Assembly (NCBI RefSeq): GCF_004664715.2
Contig: NC_051068.1
Span: 132,638,716-132,702,715, forward strand
Direction: 5' to 3'
DNA from: Peromyscus leucopus
Taxonomy: Eukaryota > Chordata > Mammalia > Rodentia > Cricetidae
DNA: 64,000 nt
A program made the translations under genes and the position numbers. The notes under the pieces were generated by a model. The model was given only the letters and a program-made list of their open reading frames with translations, made no database searches and had not been told where the DNA came from. How positions within the stretch are numbered: the first letter of the stretch is position 1; the number at the start of each line of letters is the position of its first letter. Below, one piece after another: positions 1 to 12,685 of this stretch.

Positions 1-2951
1 TCTGGATTACATTTCTGAAAGACCTTTTCCTATTACATAAAACTATATTCTGTAACCAAGGGTGCCCAGTAATGAGTGTCCCTGTTTGTAGAAACTAGGG
101 ACCATTTTGAAGTTTCCAAACCAGACTACAAATAAAGGAAGACGGAGATCACACCGCCCGATGGATAGACAGTCCACTTCAGAACACACGTCTTTTTGTA
201 CTCATATTTGTCCGAGGATCTGCGCTGGAAGGCAGTGAAGTGTAGCAAGAGAACCTGAGCTGCAAGAGGACAGCTCCGAGTAAACTCCCTCGGTCTAGCT
301 GTATCACTTCCGGAAAGCGTGACCTGGAGCCAGACAAGGCAGCCCTTATCTGCTCCAGCCCTTCCCCTGCCTAGTGGAGCAATGATATGCTCTGCTTCCA
401 GATAGCAGGGTTAAATGAGGTGTGAGCCCAGAGTTTAAGGCATGGTCTGCCCTGCTAGGCATTAACAACAGAAACACATAGTTTCGCCTGCTGACCTGGC
501 CGGATATCAGGACCTTTTAGACACAGACAGCATTGGAGAATACATCTGAGTGATTGTGAACTTATGCATCAATTAATTTTCTACCCAAGGTATTCCTTAG
601 GCAGCGATCCATAAGCTTCATTTTCTTTTTCAGAATACAAGCTGAAATGCCACAGTGTTGTAATAGTAAAGTGTTTATAATTTAAAGCCTATTTCTATGT
701 CAGTCTCAGATCTTTCCTTTCTATCTCTTTTTTCTAATGATTGCCTGCTGAAATCCCTTTAGGCCTTTAGCCTAGCTACCTGAGCTTTCTTCACACTCAT
801 GACACGTGGATGATCCTAAGAGATAAAGTCCCACCCACCGTGGTCCACTTCCGGCACATAGACTCCACATGGATGGAAAGAAGCTGGAGAAAAAGTCAAA
901 AAGACCATGAAGTGAAATTTTCTGAGCACATGTTCTTAAGCTTTAAAGAGTGATTCCATCCCATTAGACTTAGAAGCCCAGCAGTTCTAAGTTACTAGAA
1001 AGCCCAGAAGTAGAGAGGCCACTCAGGTAGCTTCCTGGGGATGCTATTTATCCACCTAGTCCCAAGAAACAGTCGCTTTTCCTTTCAATCACACCTGGAG
1101 AAGCAGCATGGAGCTTCCCAGAGTCCTCATCCTGCCCCAGTCACAGGAAAATGAAAGAGGAGGGGAGAAGGCCGAGAAAAACTATGAAGGTGAAGCAAGG
1201 GCCCAGAGAGGTGTCTGTTGTTCTTGAAGCGGCTCTTCTGTCAGATGAGACAACCACCAAAGGAAAGACAAGCTGTGCCATGAGCTGAGAGTATGGGGTG
1301 CCCACAGTCCTGCACGAGCCTGCTGCCTCCCAGGCAGTTATTTGGACTGCATCATGACTCCTGACACACATCCCTTCCCATCAAGAAGAACAAAAACATC
1401 CCCAGTTCTGAACAAGGTCTGTGATCCCGTGGTCCCAAGGACTGTCACTGAGAAATTCCCAACATTGCATCTCTATTTTAGGGACAACACTCATGGCTTA
1501 TGGGATGCGTTTTCAGATGACCAGTAAGACTTTTTCAAGATTTGCATAATGTGAAGTCCAACACAGGCAAATAACTTTCAGGGAGTTTCATTTGACAAGA
1601 ACTTTAGGGCTTTCATCCACAGCGTTGTTCGGAACTGTACACCAAAACTCATTATACATTTTGTGCAAACTCCTCCAAATGTCATGTTTTTCCAACTGTC
1701 TTGGGCTATGGCCCCCACTTCCTGACTCTGTGAACAGGATGTGACCCAACAGGATATAAAATTCCCTTGTTTTCTGCTCTGAAAGACTGATGTCTGAGTT
1801 TGAGGACTGGATTGTTGACCTCTGTCTGGTGAGCACAGACGACAAGAGGAAAATCCAACGACTTGGGCCAAAAAGCCTCTGCCAAGGCTAGACTTCCCCT
1901 TCCTTCTGACGTGAGTGGTCGTGTCCTTCCCTCTGATAGGTCCGTTCAGTGAGGGGTGGAGCCTCATAGCAGATCTGTCCTTCACCTCTGCCCAGTGAGC
2001 ACTTTACGGTGGATAAGGTGGCCGGGGCTACAGGCCGCTGCCCTCACAGCGTATCCGCTGGGTCTTCTGAGAGCCTGGGTGTTGGTCCGCATGGATGTAT
2101 GAGGGTGTCTCTTTCCAGCAGCCCTGTCATGTATGCAGTGCTGGGTCAGGACCCTCCGGTGTGCTGGCACTCGTCACTCCTACAATAATGTTGATGTTCT
2201 CACTATGAGCCGCCAGAGGTGTAAAAGGATAGCTCATTGGTCAAAGCGTTTTCTTCCTCATCACACATCTGAAGGAACCACAGCAGAGGAACCTGGAGGC
2301 TAAGGAATTGCCAGGTATGGCCCATAGCTGACTAAAGATAAATGCAGTGGAAATGCAGGAGTAGCCCCCTTCTACTCAACGCGAGGCCCACTGAGGCATA
2401 CATCGTGCATCGATTTCCTCAATCCTTTTGCAGCTCATCTCCATCTGTCAGCTCTCCTGCTGCTTGAGATAGCCACTGGATGCAGACGGACTGCTCTGCT
2501 AGCTTTGCTTCTCCAGGACAGTCCTGTGACACACGCCAGTGCTCTGAGAGCCTCTGGTGACTGCCCCTCCTGTCCACACACAACAGTGAAGCAAAAAAAA
2601 AAAAAAAAAGGGAGAGGGAAAAATGAGCACTCTATTTCAAGTTGGTCTTCTTGAGCTTTGGGGACAGACGTCTCACAGGTCCGGCCAGCAGACCACTGCC
2701 CATCCCCACCCACATTCCCCAATTTCTTTTGTAATGTAAGCATTACACAGATCTCTAATTTACAATAACCATCTAGAACGTTTTTTTCTCAACTTTGGCC
2801 ATGCATGGACTCATGATTTTAACCCAAGAATTTTGAGATACTGAGGCAAGAGATAGCATGTCTTTCACCTGAGCTATGTAGTGAGTTCAAAGCCAACCTG
2901 AGCTTTGCTACGAGCTGTTTTCTTTAAAGGGGGGAAGGGAAGGGGGGTAAT

Positions 2952-3096
2952 CCAGGAGTAGTGATGGACACACCTTTAATCCCAGCACTCAGGAGGAAGA
3001 GGCAGACCGACCTTTGAGTTCAAGATCAGTCTGATCTACATAGTGAGTTCCTGGACAGCTAGAGCTACACACAGTGAGACTCTGTCTCAAAAGAAA
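2952..3096 (+). repeat. B1 SINE
   Basis: Contains 'cctttaatcccagcactcag', 'ttcaagatcagtctgatcta' and a tail ctgtctcaaaa. It abuts the (CA)n tract that follows. Confidence 0.85.
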
Positions 3097-3123
3097 GGAC
3101 ATGGAGGGGAGAAAGAAAGAAAC

Positions 3124-3124
<1 letters not shown>

Positions 3125-3174
<50 letters not shown>
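3125..3174. repeat. (CA)n microsatellite
   Basis: About 25 CA units, followed by a gcgcgc/gcac stretch. Confidence 0.98.
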
Positions 3175-3176
<2 letters not shown>

Positions 3177-3205
3177 GCGCGCACGCACACTAAAAAGGTG
3201 GGAGG

Positions 3206-3425
3206 GGTCTGGAGAAGTGGTTCATCAATTAAGAGCACTTTTTCCTGTAGCGGAGGACCTGGATTCAGGTCTCGGCACCCACACAGCTGCTCTCAACTGT
3301 GAAAGTAAAATCCCAGGAGATCTGACATCCCCTTCTGTTCTCTGCGTGTAACTGGCACACACGAGGTGTGTCTACATACATGCTTGCAGCCAAAACACTA
3401 ATAGCATAAATATAAAAATAAATGG
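3206..3425 (+). repeat. B2/B3-type SINE, diverged
   Basis: 'gagaagtggttcatcaatta' 'agagcac' ... 'ggaggacctggattcaggtc' ... an (A/T)-rich end with AATAAA-like motifs. Confidence 0.75.
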
Positions 3426-3649
3426 AAGGAAAAAAGCAAATAAAGTATCCATGTAACAAAATACAATGCAGTCATTTAAAAATCAAGATAGGTTTGTAGC
3501 TATTGCCTTAAATGACTGTCGGCTCAATTGAAGAGAAGAAGCCGGGACCAGATGGCCGTGCAGGGCAATCTCACCTCAGTGAATCCGTATTTGTGACTGT
3601 TTTGACATTGTGGAAAAAAGAGGTTAAGCCCTACCCCCTGAGCTCACAT

Positions 3650-4147
3650 TGTTGAGGAATATTAGTTGAAGATGTGTTACATTCATTTATGCTGTGGAAT
3701 ATTTGTGTAATGATGCAAAGATGTGTTGCATTCTTTTATGTTACATTTGCTTAACTCTGTGAAGCTGTGTTACTTTGCTTGCCTAAAACACTTGATTGGT
3801 CTAATAAAGAGCTGGACGGCCAATAGTTAGGCAAGAGAGAGAAATAGGCGGGGCTGCCAGGCAGAGAAGATAAAATGAAGAACAAGAAGAGGAAGGATGC
3901 AGAAAAGGAGAAGGAGAGGAGGGTGCTAGGAGCCAGCTACAGAGTAGGAAGTAAAGAGAGGTGTACAGAAATAGAGAAAAGCAAAAGCAAAAACTCAGAG
4001 GCAAAAGGTAGACAGGATAATTTTAAGAAAAGCTGCCTAGAAACAAGCCAAGCTAAGGCCAGGCATTCAAAAGTAAAAATAAGTTTCCATGTATTTATTT
4101 GGGAGTTGGGTGGCGGGCCCCCAAAGAGTAAAGATAAACCAACTCTA
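3650..4147 (+). mobile_element. Solo LTR, endogenous retrovirus family A, forward copy
   Basis: A 0.5-kb block starting TGTTGAGGAATATT. It contains the stretch cacttgattggtctaataaa, then gagctggacggccaatag, a purine-rich middle part and a tail 'ttgggtggcgggccccc'. The same order of motifs recurs on the other strand at 41641-42227, so this is a dispersed family. I know it as an LTR-type repeat of cricetid genomes. No internal viral gene is present. The exact 3' end and target duplication are unclear. Confidence 0.6.
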
Positions 4148-4377
4148 TCGCATGTCCTGACTTTGCCACTTTCCTTGGTAAAGAAACTTAAGTTCATCAG
4201 AAAATGATTTTTCTGAAACAAGCCAAGTTAACACATGTAAAATCTTCTCCAGAAATTGTAGCTCTAGCAACACCAGAGAGAGAGAGGAGAATTCCCATCA
4301 CAAACGGCAGGCATGGGCACTCTGTGGAACCCAGGTCTTCCCTCATATAGTATAATAATAACAATAAAATCAGCCTT

Positions 4378-4530
4378 GCCGGGCGGTGGTGGCGCACGCC
4401 TTTAATCCCAGCACTCGGGAGGCAGAGCCAGGCGGATCTCTGTGAGTTCGAGGCCAGCCTGGGCTACCAAGTGAGTCCCAGGAAAGGCACAAAGCTACAC
4501 AGAGAAACCCTGTCTCGAAAAAAACCAAAA
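4378..4530 (+). repeat. B1 SINE, cricetid-type
   Basis: A near-complete B1 from gccgggcggtgg to ctgtctcgaaaaaaccaaaa, with the cricetid 3' half 'aggaaaggcacaaagctaca'. It is followed by an (AAAT)n tail at 4531-4580. Confidence 0.93.
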
Positions 4531-4531
4531 A

Positions 4532-4578
<47 letters not shown>

Positions 4579-4580
4579 AG
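4531..4580. repeat. (AAAT)n tetranucleotide repeat
   Basis: About twelve units forming the tail of the B1 at 4378. Confidence 0.97.
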
Positions 4581-5429
4581 TCAGCCTAAAATTTCAAAGT
4601 CTATGATTCTTTCTTAGGGTTCTAACATTGTTTTAATTTAGTCATTGAATGGCTTTGGGTTAAGACAAATAATACAAAATCAAGAATAACAGTAGAGGCC
4701 TATTCTAGCCAGATTTCACTCACTTCTTTAAAGAGATAAGGTCTGTGGGATTTTTGCCCGGTTAAATAGTGGCCTCTGCTCTGAAATCCATTGCCCTGAT
4801 TCTGGAATTTCTGTGACCTTGGCAACTCCCACCAAGAGCCAGCTTCCCCTCTTCTCTGAGATGCTCTGTCTAAGGTGCTCTGTTTGCCCTCACTCTATCA
4901 TCTAGGCTAGCACCAAGGCCCATCTACATTAAACTGTGCCCTTGCACAGGCTCAGAGCCACCCCGAGTGCTTGTATGAGACGTTACATGAATGATAATGA
5001 CATTCTGTCCAAAGAAAACAGTTCAGACTGAGCTGTTCTGTTGATCTGTGAATTACAAACTGGGACCTTAGATGGCATTGTGTGTGGGTGGGGAGACTCA
5101 TTATCAAAGATGACGGGGAATTACAGAAATGAATGGAGAAGGATTTTTAGATCTCCTATTGTTTCTCCATTCAGAATCCATTATTAACATGTTAGTAAGT
5201 TTCCTTCCAGGTTTTTTCTTATAGTGTTATTTTAGGTTGTGGTAGTCATGTTATAGACACAAGTGAGCAAGTTGTTATTTCACTGGTACTGGATCATAAC
5301 CATGTATCATACTATCATATTTTCAAAAACATGGAAGTACCTAAATAACGTCTTTGTGAGTAACTTATATTTTTGAAGACGTTCATAGGGTTTTCAAGTT
5401 TTAGCTATCGTGACTAGAGATTTATAATT

Positions 5430-5715
5430 CTAAACATTTTATGAATAAAATCTGCCTGGTGTGTATGGAGGGGTTGGTGTGTACACAAGCACATACGTGT
5501 GGGCAGGCTGTGGAGGAGGACAGAGGTGAACCTCAAGCTTCCTAAGGGGGCTCGATGGACTGGCCAACACACCCCGAGACCCGGCTGCCTCCCTTCCCCG
5601 TGCCGTGACTGCAAGCGTGCGCTCTGGACCTGCTCTCCCATGTGGTCTGCGAACCAAACTCAGGTCTTGATGCTTGCAAGGCACTTTACTGATTGAGCAA
5701 TCTCCTCAGCCCAAA
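5430..5715 (-). repeat. B3/RSINE-type SINE, reverse
   Basis: The + strand ends 'ggcactttactgattgagca' 'atctcctcagccc', the reverse of a B2/B3 head. The body 'ggggttggtgtgtacacaag' fits a tail region. Confidence 0.6.
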
Positions 5716-5975
5716 ATGTTTGTGCATATAAAATTACTTCAGCTTTTTCATGTGTAGAATTAAAAAAAAAAAAAAAGAAAGAAATGTGTCCAAAATCATT
5801 AAATGAATGTGGGGGTTTTTTACATTTATTTTATTCTATTTTTAGGTTTTTTTATAGATGAGTAATATATTTGGATCATTTCCATTGCACCATCTCCTCA
5901 CTCCAATTCCTCCTGTGTACCCACCCAATTCCTTCTCAAGTTCATGACCTCTTGTTCTTACTATTATTGTTTCAT

Positions 5976-5993
5976 GCGTGTCTGTGTGTCTGT

Positions 5994-6089
<96 letters not shown>
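5976..6089. repeat. Compound (TG)n(AG)n microsatellite
   Basis: Interrupted TGTC/TG repeats pass into pure (TG)n at about 5999 and then (GA)n from 6038 to 6089. Confidence 0.98.
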
Positions 6090-6090
<1 letters not shown>

Positions 6091-6626
6091 ATACAACCTG
6101 ATGAGTTCGTTTAGTGATGAGACGATTGTTGGTATGTATGTACATCTGACTCCATTTTGCAGTTATCTATCTCCACCGGGGCATCGTGAATTAATGTATT
6201 TTTATAATAATATTTGTATTAATTCTTTGAGAGTTTGGATGTATTGATGACATCTCCTCGCCCCCCAGCTCCCCGCAGAGCCCCTCCTGCTCCCCTAACC
6301 CCTCGACTTCACATTCTGTCTCTCACTCTGACTCTCTAGACCCATCGGGTCCAGTCTGCGTTGCTCAGACGCTCTTTGGTGTGCGGCCTGTGCTGTGGTG
6401 CCGCCAACTCCCCAGGGGCCACACCCTGAAAGAGAACTGACCCTTCCTCTCCCCTAAGCTAGCAAATGCCAGTAGCTCCCCAGCCAGGCGTGGACTTCAC
6501 GCCCACTCACACTGTGTATTCATTCAGCTGTAGTCACATTCCAAAATGAGGTAAAGCGGTTTATAAGAATTATAAGCTAAATTTTATTTTGTGTTTATTT
6601 ATAGCTTTATATATAACAAATAATGA

Positions 6627-6772
6627 GCCGGGCGTTGGTGGCGCACGCCTTTAATCCCAGCACTCGGGAGGCAGAGCCAGGCGGATCTCTGTGAGTTCGA
6701 GGCCAGCCTGGGCTACCAAGTGAGCTCCAGGAAAGGCGCAAAGCTACACAGAGAAACCCTGTCTCGAAAAAC

Positions 6773-6823
<51 letters not shown>
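6627..6823 (+). repeat. B1 SINE, young copy with 50-base A tail
   Basis: Full-length, from gccgggcgttgg to the pure A run 6774-6823. It is flanked by the 10-bp duplication aacaaataat (6615-6624 and 6822-6831). The cricetid-type 3' half is present. A long uninterrupted tail and perfect duplication suggest a recent insertion. Confidence 0.95.
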
Positions 6824-6824
<1 letters not shown>

Positions 6825-6954
6825 AAATAATATAGAAATATTTTACATTTCTATTTGTAACTTATAATTTTACACATAAAAGTTACAAGTTAAATTATAA
6901 GTTAATTGTAAGTTAAACAATTATAATTAGAAAATTTAGGTTAGAATGGGAAAG

Positions 6955-7140
6955 TAAGAAAAACATCTACTGAACACTTGGTGTGTATCAGCAGTAAGTC
7001 CATTACAGATAACTTCATTTAACTCCCTCAGCAAAGCATTAGGTACTATTATATCAATTTATAGATAAGAAAACTGAGGACCAGAGAGCTAATTAGTGGT
7101 CGAATTTCATGAAACCAGTAAAGAACAGAGCAGATATTCC
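6955..7140 (+). repeat. MIR-type ancient SINE
   Basis: 'ttatagataagaaaactgag' 'gaccagagag' and the surrounding layout match the MIR core region. Old and diverged. Confidence 0.65.
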
Positions 7141-7364
7141 ATCCTGTAGAGGTGAACTGCTTCCTACTGGTCTATGAGGAGAGAGAGGAAGTTGTGGAGA
7201 CGCACATTATTTGTAAGAGAAACGAAACAGTCCCTTCCAGACTTCGGCATGCCTGTTCCTCACACTGTCTCCGACATTTGGATCACCTGGTTGGAAATGT
7301 CATGGTTAAAGTGTTTGTGTCAATGAGTGTGCTGTCCCTGTGATCTTCATTTAACATCTGGAGT

Positions 7365-7487
7365 TGAAGCCAGGGTGCAGTGGGGAACATCTGGAATCTC
7401 AGCTGCTTGCCCACTGAGGCAGGGAGATCTCACACTGGGGCCAGCCTGAGCAAACTAGCAAGATCCCATCTCCAAAATAAAGCGAAC
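7365..7487 (+). repeat. Degenerate B1-like SINE
   Basis: Reads 'agccagggtgcagtggggaa' ... 'aatctcagctgcttgcccac' ... 'ccagcctgagcaaactagca', an old B1/PB1-like copy. Confidence 0.6.
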
Positions 7488-8134
7488 AAATCTGGGGTTG
7501 GGTGCTTCAATGCTTACAGCTTCTACAAGTTCATGTGTCTTTTGTGAAGTGGACAGTTACGTCTATTGCCCATTTTTCTGTCCCCCCCCACTACAGCTTT
7601 TGAAATCATACTTTAGAATAAAGATACAAGAATCTTGGAAATATTTATAGAAAATACAACAATATCTTACTTAATTTTGAACTCAGATGTATTAATGTCC
7701 CTGTGAATTTATGTCCCATAATCATGTGTTTCCTGTGAGGCTTCACGTCCTTGGGAAGCTCAGCCATGATCTTCTAGGAACTTAACAGACATTACTATTT
7801 ATAGCCATGATGCTTTTCTTTGAATGAGTAATGCTTTGGGGGCTATGATTTGAACTGGAAATGTGTAGAGACTCTCTTTGTTTACAGCTGTTGTCTACAA
7901 TTTATTTAATTTACTGTTTGCTATTAATTTATTCTACTTGTGTCTTTATGTGAAAATTGGCTCTAACAATAATGAATTTCATATCCTTTCACTTTTCAGC
8001 ACATTCTGAATTCCTGCATGTGTGATACACAGTATCTCGAGGCCCCTGAATCGGCTCCCCCAAACTGTACCTTGTCCTCATTATAGCTCTAATAGAACTG
8101 CTGACCTAATATTCCCTTTCAGGTTTGATTATCC

Positions 8135-8215
8135 ACACAACAGGTTGAGCTCTGAGCAAACACTTAGGGTGTCTGAAGCCATGGGTTCAATCCCCAGCAC
8201 CAAAACAAGGAGACA
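8135..8215 (+). repeat. ID-like SINE fragment
   Basis: 'acaggttgagctctgagcaa', 'gccatgggttcaatccccag', then A-rich 'caccaaaacaaggagacaaa'. tRNA-like B box (ggttcaatcc). Confidence 0.5.
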
Positions 8216-9559
8216 AATCAATGAGGCTTTGCCTAAACACACTTAGAAACAGTTCAAGTTGCCAAGGCTTCTGCCCAACAGAATGCTCCATTCGATTTAG
8301 TTTGAAGCCAATAAATTAAATTTGAAAGAAGTCACACTTTGACAAGGCTCATCTTTCCGGGCCCGGTGGGGGCTTCTTTTTCCCAGAACTTGTTATAACC
8401 TGGAATTGCATTTCTACACATTGGTTCTCTCTTCCTTTACTCCTCCCGTGGTTTCTCTTTGGATCCCGTTTTCCTAGAGAAAACACTCTCAGACATAAGA
8501 CAGGATGACTTTTATTTAGCGTTGCCGGGAAATGGCGGCTCAGCTCTCGTCAATCAAACAATCAGCAGCAGCTTTACCCAGGAGGCCGAGGGTTCTTGCT
8601 GGCAGGGCAGAGTTCACCAACCACTTACTTTATCTGATAAATAACTACTTAGAATATGAGGCCCCGTGTGCTCTGCTTAAAGTTATCTGGCTCCATCTTC
8701 TGGGTTAAACTGTAAGTATTTGGAGGAAGAACTGGGTCAAAGTCCACGGAGCAGGGCTGGGGGACTTCAGTGAGCGAAATCAGGAGCCTGGGGTCAGCGG
8801 TCCAGGATGCCTGGCTTCCTTTCCTGTCTCACCTGGGCCCAGCCCACCTGCGGAGACCTGCTGTCAGGTGCCAGCTAGTGCTGAGTGTGAAGCTGAGGGG
8901 GGGACTCCTCCCCACGACTTCCACCCGGAGCACTCAGCTTGGCCTGACAGAGCGCAACCCCTCCTTCCTTCTCTGGGATGCTTTTGCATTTGCAGACGAT
9001 CTGCAAAGCTACAGCAGTCCTGGCAGCAAAAGGCCGTGCGGATGTCCCTACCGCCTCCCTAAAGCCAGCCTATGCCAACTGAAGGAAGAGTCTGTCTGTC
9101 TGTCCGATCAGTCAGTGGGATCATGACCTGCACCCTAGCTCTGCTGTTGTTCACTGCCAGACTTACAGTCCGCTGTCCTCCACCAGTTCAGAGGGGCCCA
9201 CCAAAGCCTCAGCACAAGGGCCGTCACAGTATCCAGGAGGAGCTGAAAGTAACGGGGGAAAGCAACTGCCCCCAAAATAGACTACAAATCATTCATAGAG
9301 AAAAGGCTTCGCGTGCGCGAGATTTCATTCTAACATCTTTGTGTGCAATGCTAAGAGGCAGAGAAACTATTCTGTCTTTGTGCTGTTTATATTTAGGAGG
9401 TCTTTCGATATCTTGGTGTGTTTTTAAATTTCTAGATACAAGCTTTTAAAAACAAATCTACAAATCATCAAAATATGAAGAAAGGGTCGGGGTGGGGAGT
9501 CTGTTAATTGTCTCAGTTCACAGAAGGGGAGAGAGTGTCCCTGTTGAGAAATGGTTCTG

Positions 9560-9780
9560 AGGAGGCAAGAGAGATGCTGTGTGGGTAAAAGAACTTGCTT
9601 GATTCTCTTCCAGAGGACCCAAGGTCATTTATCAACACCCACATGGTGCCTCACAATCTTCTGTAACTCCAGTTCCAGAGGATCTGACCCCTTCTTCTGA
9701 CCCTCAAGGTCACCAGGCATGCACACGGTGCATACACATACATACAGGCAAAATACTCTATATATGAGGCAAAAACAAAC
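9560..9780 (+). repeat. B2/B3-type SINE
   Basis: 'ggcaagagagatgctgtgtg' ... 'ctcttccagaggacccaagg' ... 'cttctgtaactccagttcca' ... 'caggcaaaatac'. It lies next to a B1. Confidence 0.8.
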
Positions 9781-9803
9781 ACTCAAAAAAATGAAATAGC
9801 TCA

Positions 9804-9950
9804 GCCAGGCATGGTGGCACACACCCTTAATCCCAGCACTCAGGAGGCAGAGGCAGGTGGATCTCTGTCAGTTCGAGGCCAGCCTGGTCTACAGAGTGAG
9901 TTCTGGAGCTCCACAGAAAAGCCCTGTCTCAAAAAACAAAAACAAAAAAC
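9804..9950 (+). repeat. B1 SINE
   Basis: From gccaggcatggtggcacaca to ccctgtctcaaaaaac, with classic B1 internal promoter boxes. It directly follows a B2/B3-type SINE. Confidence 0.92.
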
Positions 9951-10598
9951 TTATCTCCAAATGCTGAGGCGCTAGGGACTGGGATGTCTAAGTGTGAATT
10001 TCAGGGAGGGACATAATTCAGTTCCTAGACTTCAGTTATCTGGAATGGCTGCTCACCAGCCTGGAACTCTCACTATTCTGCACGGCACAGATGCACTTCC
10101 TCCCTGGCAATGGAGGTGGAAGCTACTGCAAAGGGAAGCTGTCTGGCAGTCTGGGAAGCAGAAAGGAAAGGACAGGTCTTTTTCCACGACCCAATAGCTA
10201 AAATCCACCACTTTACAAGCACTGCAGGACTGAGCCAACTAATGCAACCTCAAGCACAATTTAGAGGAAGCTATTTTAGATCAGAATTTTTCACATTGGT
10301 AAGTCTAGGTAGCCCTGGAATATTCCTATTTAATGTCATTCCAGAAGTCACAGCATTTAAAATGAAGAACAGGCCCTTTGGGGTCTGTGTGCCCCCAAAA
10401 AAGACTCATATGAACACAGCGTCCCACCAGTGAACAAGCTAATTCACTAAACAGCATAGACACACTTTCCCATTTACTATAAATTAAAAGTGTTTGTTTG
10501 CTATCTTAGTTAACCAAGTCTTTCAAAAAGTACTCAACCCCAGCAGGAAGTTGATGAACTTGCTTAGGGCCACTTACATAGTGGATGTAGACCGAGAC

Positions 10599-11125
10599 TG
10601 TGGTGATATACCGTGTACCCTAATAAACTTTGCCTGAAGATCAGAGAACAGAAAAGCCACTAGATTAGACATAGAGGCCAGGCAGTGGTGGCACACACCT
10701 TTAATCCTAGTACTCAGGAGGCAGAGATCCATCTGGATCTCTGTGAGTTTAAAGCCACCCTGTACTACATGAGATTGACTAAGTCTAGAAGAGAAACAGA
10801 GCCAGGCAGTGGTGGCACACACCTTCAGTCCCAGTACTTGGGAGTCACACACCTTTAATCCCAGCGCTAGGAAGGAAGTAATATGGATGGGCAGAGAAAT
10901 GTACATAAAGCGTGGGGAGACAGAAACTAAAGCCCTTTCAGCTAAAGGCTTTTCAGTTGGACCCCTTTCAGCTAAGGACTCAGAGGCTTTGAGTCAGAGG
11001 ATTCGTGGAGTTGGCAAGGTGAGACATGGCAGCGGCTTGTTCCTTTGTCTCTCTGATCTTTCAGCATTGACCTCAATATCTGGCACCAGTTTTTTATTAT
11101 AAGACCTATTAGAATTTGTGTTACA
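10599..11125 (+). mobile_element. Solo LTR, family B, with internal B1-like sequence
   Basis: It starts TGTGGTGATATA and ends GTGTTACA. The flanking six bases are cgagac (10593-10598) and tgagac (11126-11131), a 5/6 target duplication that fits class II ERV integration. It shares 'aataaact..gcctgaagatcagagaacag', two 'cctttaatcc' blocks and 'gcaaggtgagacatggcagc' with the copy at 13333. It has no viral genes. Confidence 0.75.
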
Positions 11126-11619
11126 TGAGACTCATCTAGTTGGCCATTTTAGGGACAAAGAAACAAGTGGATGAAAGCTTTCATGATGGTTGAATTTGCC
11201 TAAACTCATATCCTCCTAGACAATGAGGTAAGGCATCACTTCTCTAATCCCAAATAGTGCCGAGTGTCATAATATATTAAATATGCTAGACAACTTAAAG
11301 GATTTATAAGAAGTTACTATAATAGTCTATAATAGCTTTTGACAGAGCATTCAACATTGAAGTAAATAGCTATATACTATAAAAGCAGCCTCGATTGTTT
11401 TGAGTTATTAATATTTAATATGTAATTAACAGAAATATAGATATCTAGCTCAGAATCCATGAAAAAACTTAACGTTCCGGTTTTTTTTTTTTTTTAACAC
11501 AGTCACTGGCTTATAGTGCCATCTGCTGTTAGGAAGTGGTAATTACATGAGCCCTCCCTGACAGGGTTTTCCAAGGCTCTCAGAGGATAGTGGATGCTAG
11601 TCTATGAAAAAAACCTGGC

Positions 11620-11850
11620 AGGGCGGTGGTGGCAGATCGGGGGCTCAGATGGAACAAAAGGGGAGGAGGAGAAAGCCCTGACTTTCTCTTGGCTCTCTGT
11701 CCAGCATAGAGAGCTCTTCTGCTCAATAAACCCTCCAGCCATGATGGATTGAAGCCTCTAAAACCATAAGTCCTAATAGATCTTTCCTACGCTAAGTTGA
11801 TGTCTGTGTGGGTGTTTATCACGGCAATGAAAAGCTCACCAAAACATAAC
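11620..11850 (+). repeat. Possible dispersed rodent repeat fragment
   Basis: The stretch 'gccatgatggattgaagcct' ... 'aagttgatgtctgtgtgggt' ... 'cacggcaatgaaaagctcac' is of a kind widely repeated in rodent genomes. The family is not identified. Confidence 0.4.
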
Positions 11851-11930
11851 CAAATGCAAGAAAGCGTTAGGAAATAAAATGTGTGTTGTTTTTCTAGAAA
11901 CATCTGCATATATTAATTAAGACTATTGAG

Positions 11931-12252
11931 ACAAATGGTTTCTCAAGATCGGTGTGTACCATCACCAGCTTTGACCTGGAAGTTCCAACCCCCATTGAGG
12001 CTTAGGTAACTGTCACACCTACAAGGCGGGGCTGAGAGAGGACCCTGAAGACCCGAGATCCGGATGCACCAGCTCTCTTGGTTCCTGGACCCTGGACGCT
12101 GGAGGTAGACCGAGCAGAGTTCTCCAGAGAACACCGCTGGACTGTGCTACACTTTTCCCAGACCCTGTAACCTATCCCTTCACTTGTGAGTTACCCCACA
12201 AAATAAACCTCCCTTTTAACTACGTGGAGTGGCGGTAATAATTTCACCAATA
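11931..12252 (+). mobile_element. Solo LTR, family C, with altered 5' end
   Basis: From about 11954 it matches the reverse complement of the LTR at 19654-19967: 'ccagctttgacctggaag', 'gaacaccgctggactg', 'aaataaacctcccttttaac', and an end ATTTCACCAATA. It has a perfect 6-bp duplication attgag (11925-11930 and 12253-12258). The first 20-odd bases are not LTR-like but match sequence found again at 12936. Confidence 0.75.
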
Positions 12253-12671
12253 ATTGAGATTTATATGAGATATTTGGTAAGAAACAAAAGCAGATGGTAT
12301 GCTTGTTTTTTAATAACCATCATGAAATGCAAATGTCTCACATTTCAGAGTAAACAAAGGGACTCTGCCAGCCATGACATTTATCTCACTGGACAAGGAA
12401 AGTACTGGCCTGAATTCAGCAAAAGCTGACGCTGGACCAGTAGATCTCAGTCCCGTCCTCTTGGCCGTTTCCCATCTTCAAAAACCCTGCTCTTCCTCCC
12501 CACCAAGGCCTCCGATTGGGATAGGGTCTGGGAGTGGACAGTCATAGCTAGTGATGGCATTGTCAGTCACGAGTCCTCTTTCAGGGTCATTTGTATTTTA
12601 GGTTTTCCTTCAATGTGGGTTCTTTGTCTGTTTAGGAAATTATAGACGGGGTTAATCAATGGGGAAGACAC

Positions 12672-12685
12672 GGGGGGGGGGGGGG
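12672..12685. repeat. Poly-G run
   Basis: Fourteen consecutive G residues, a rare mononucleotide class in mammals. Confidence 0.95.

Noticed and set aside
3043..3351. Open frames through CA/TG repeats (also near 5.9, 17.4, 25.3, 29.7 and 39.6 kb)
   Set aside because: They encode His-Thr or Cys-Val runs from microsatellites and carry no coding signal.
10680..10870. Separate B1 insertions at 10.68 and 10.80 kb
   Set aside because: They lie inside the LTR target duplication and recur at similar places in the 13.3-kb copy, so they are treated as part of the LTR.
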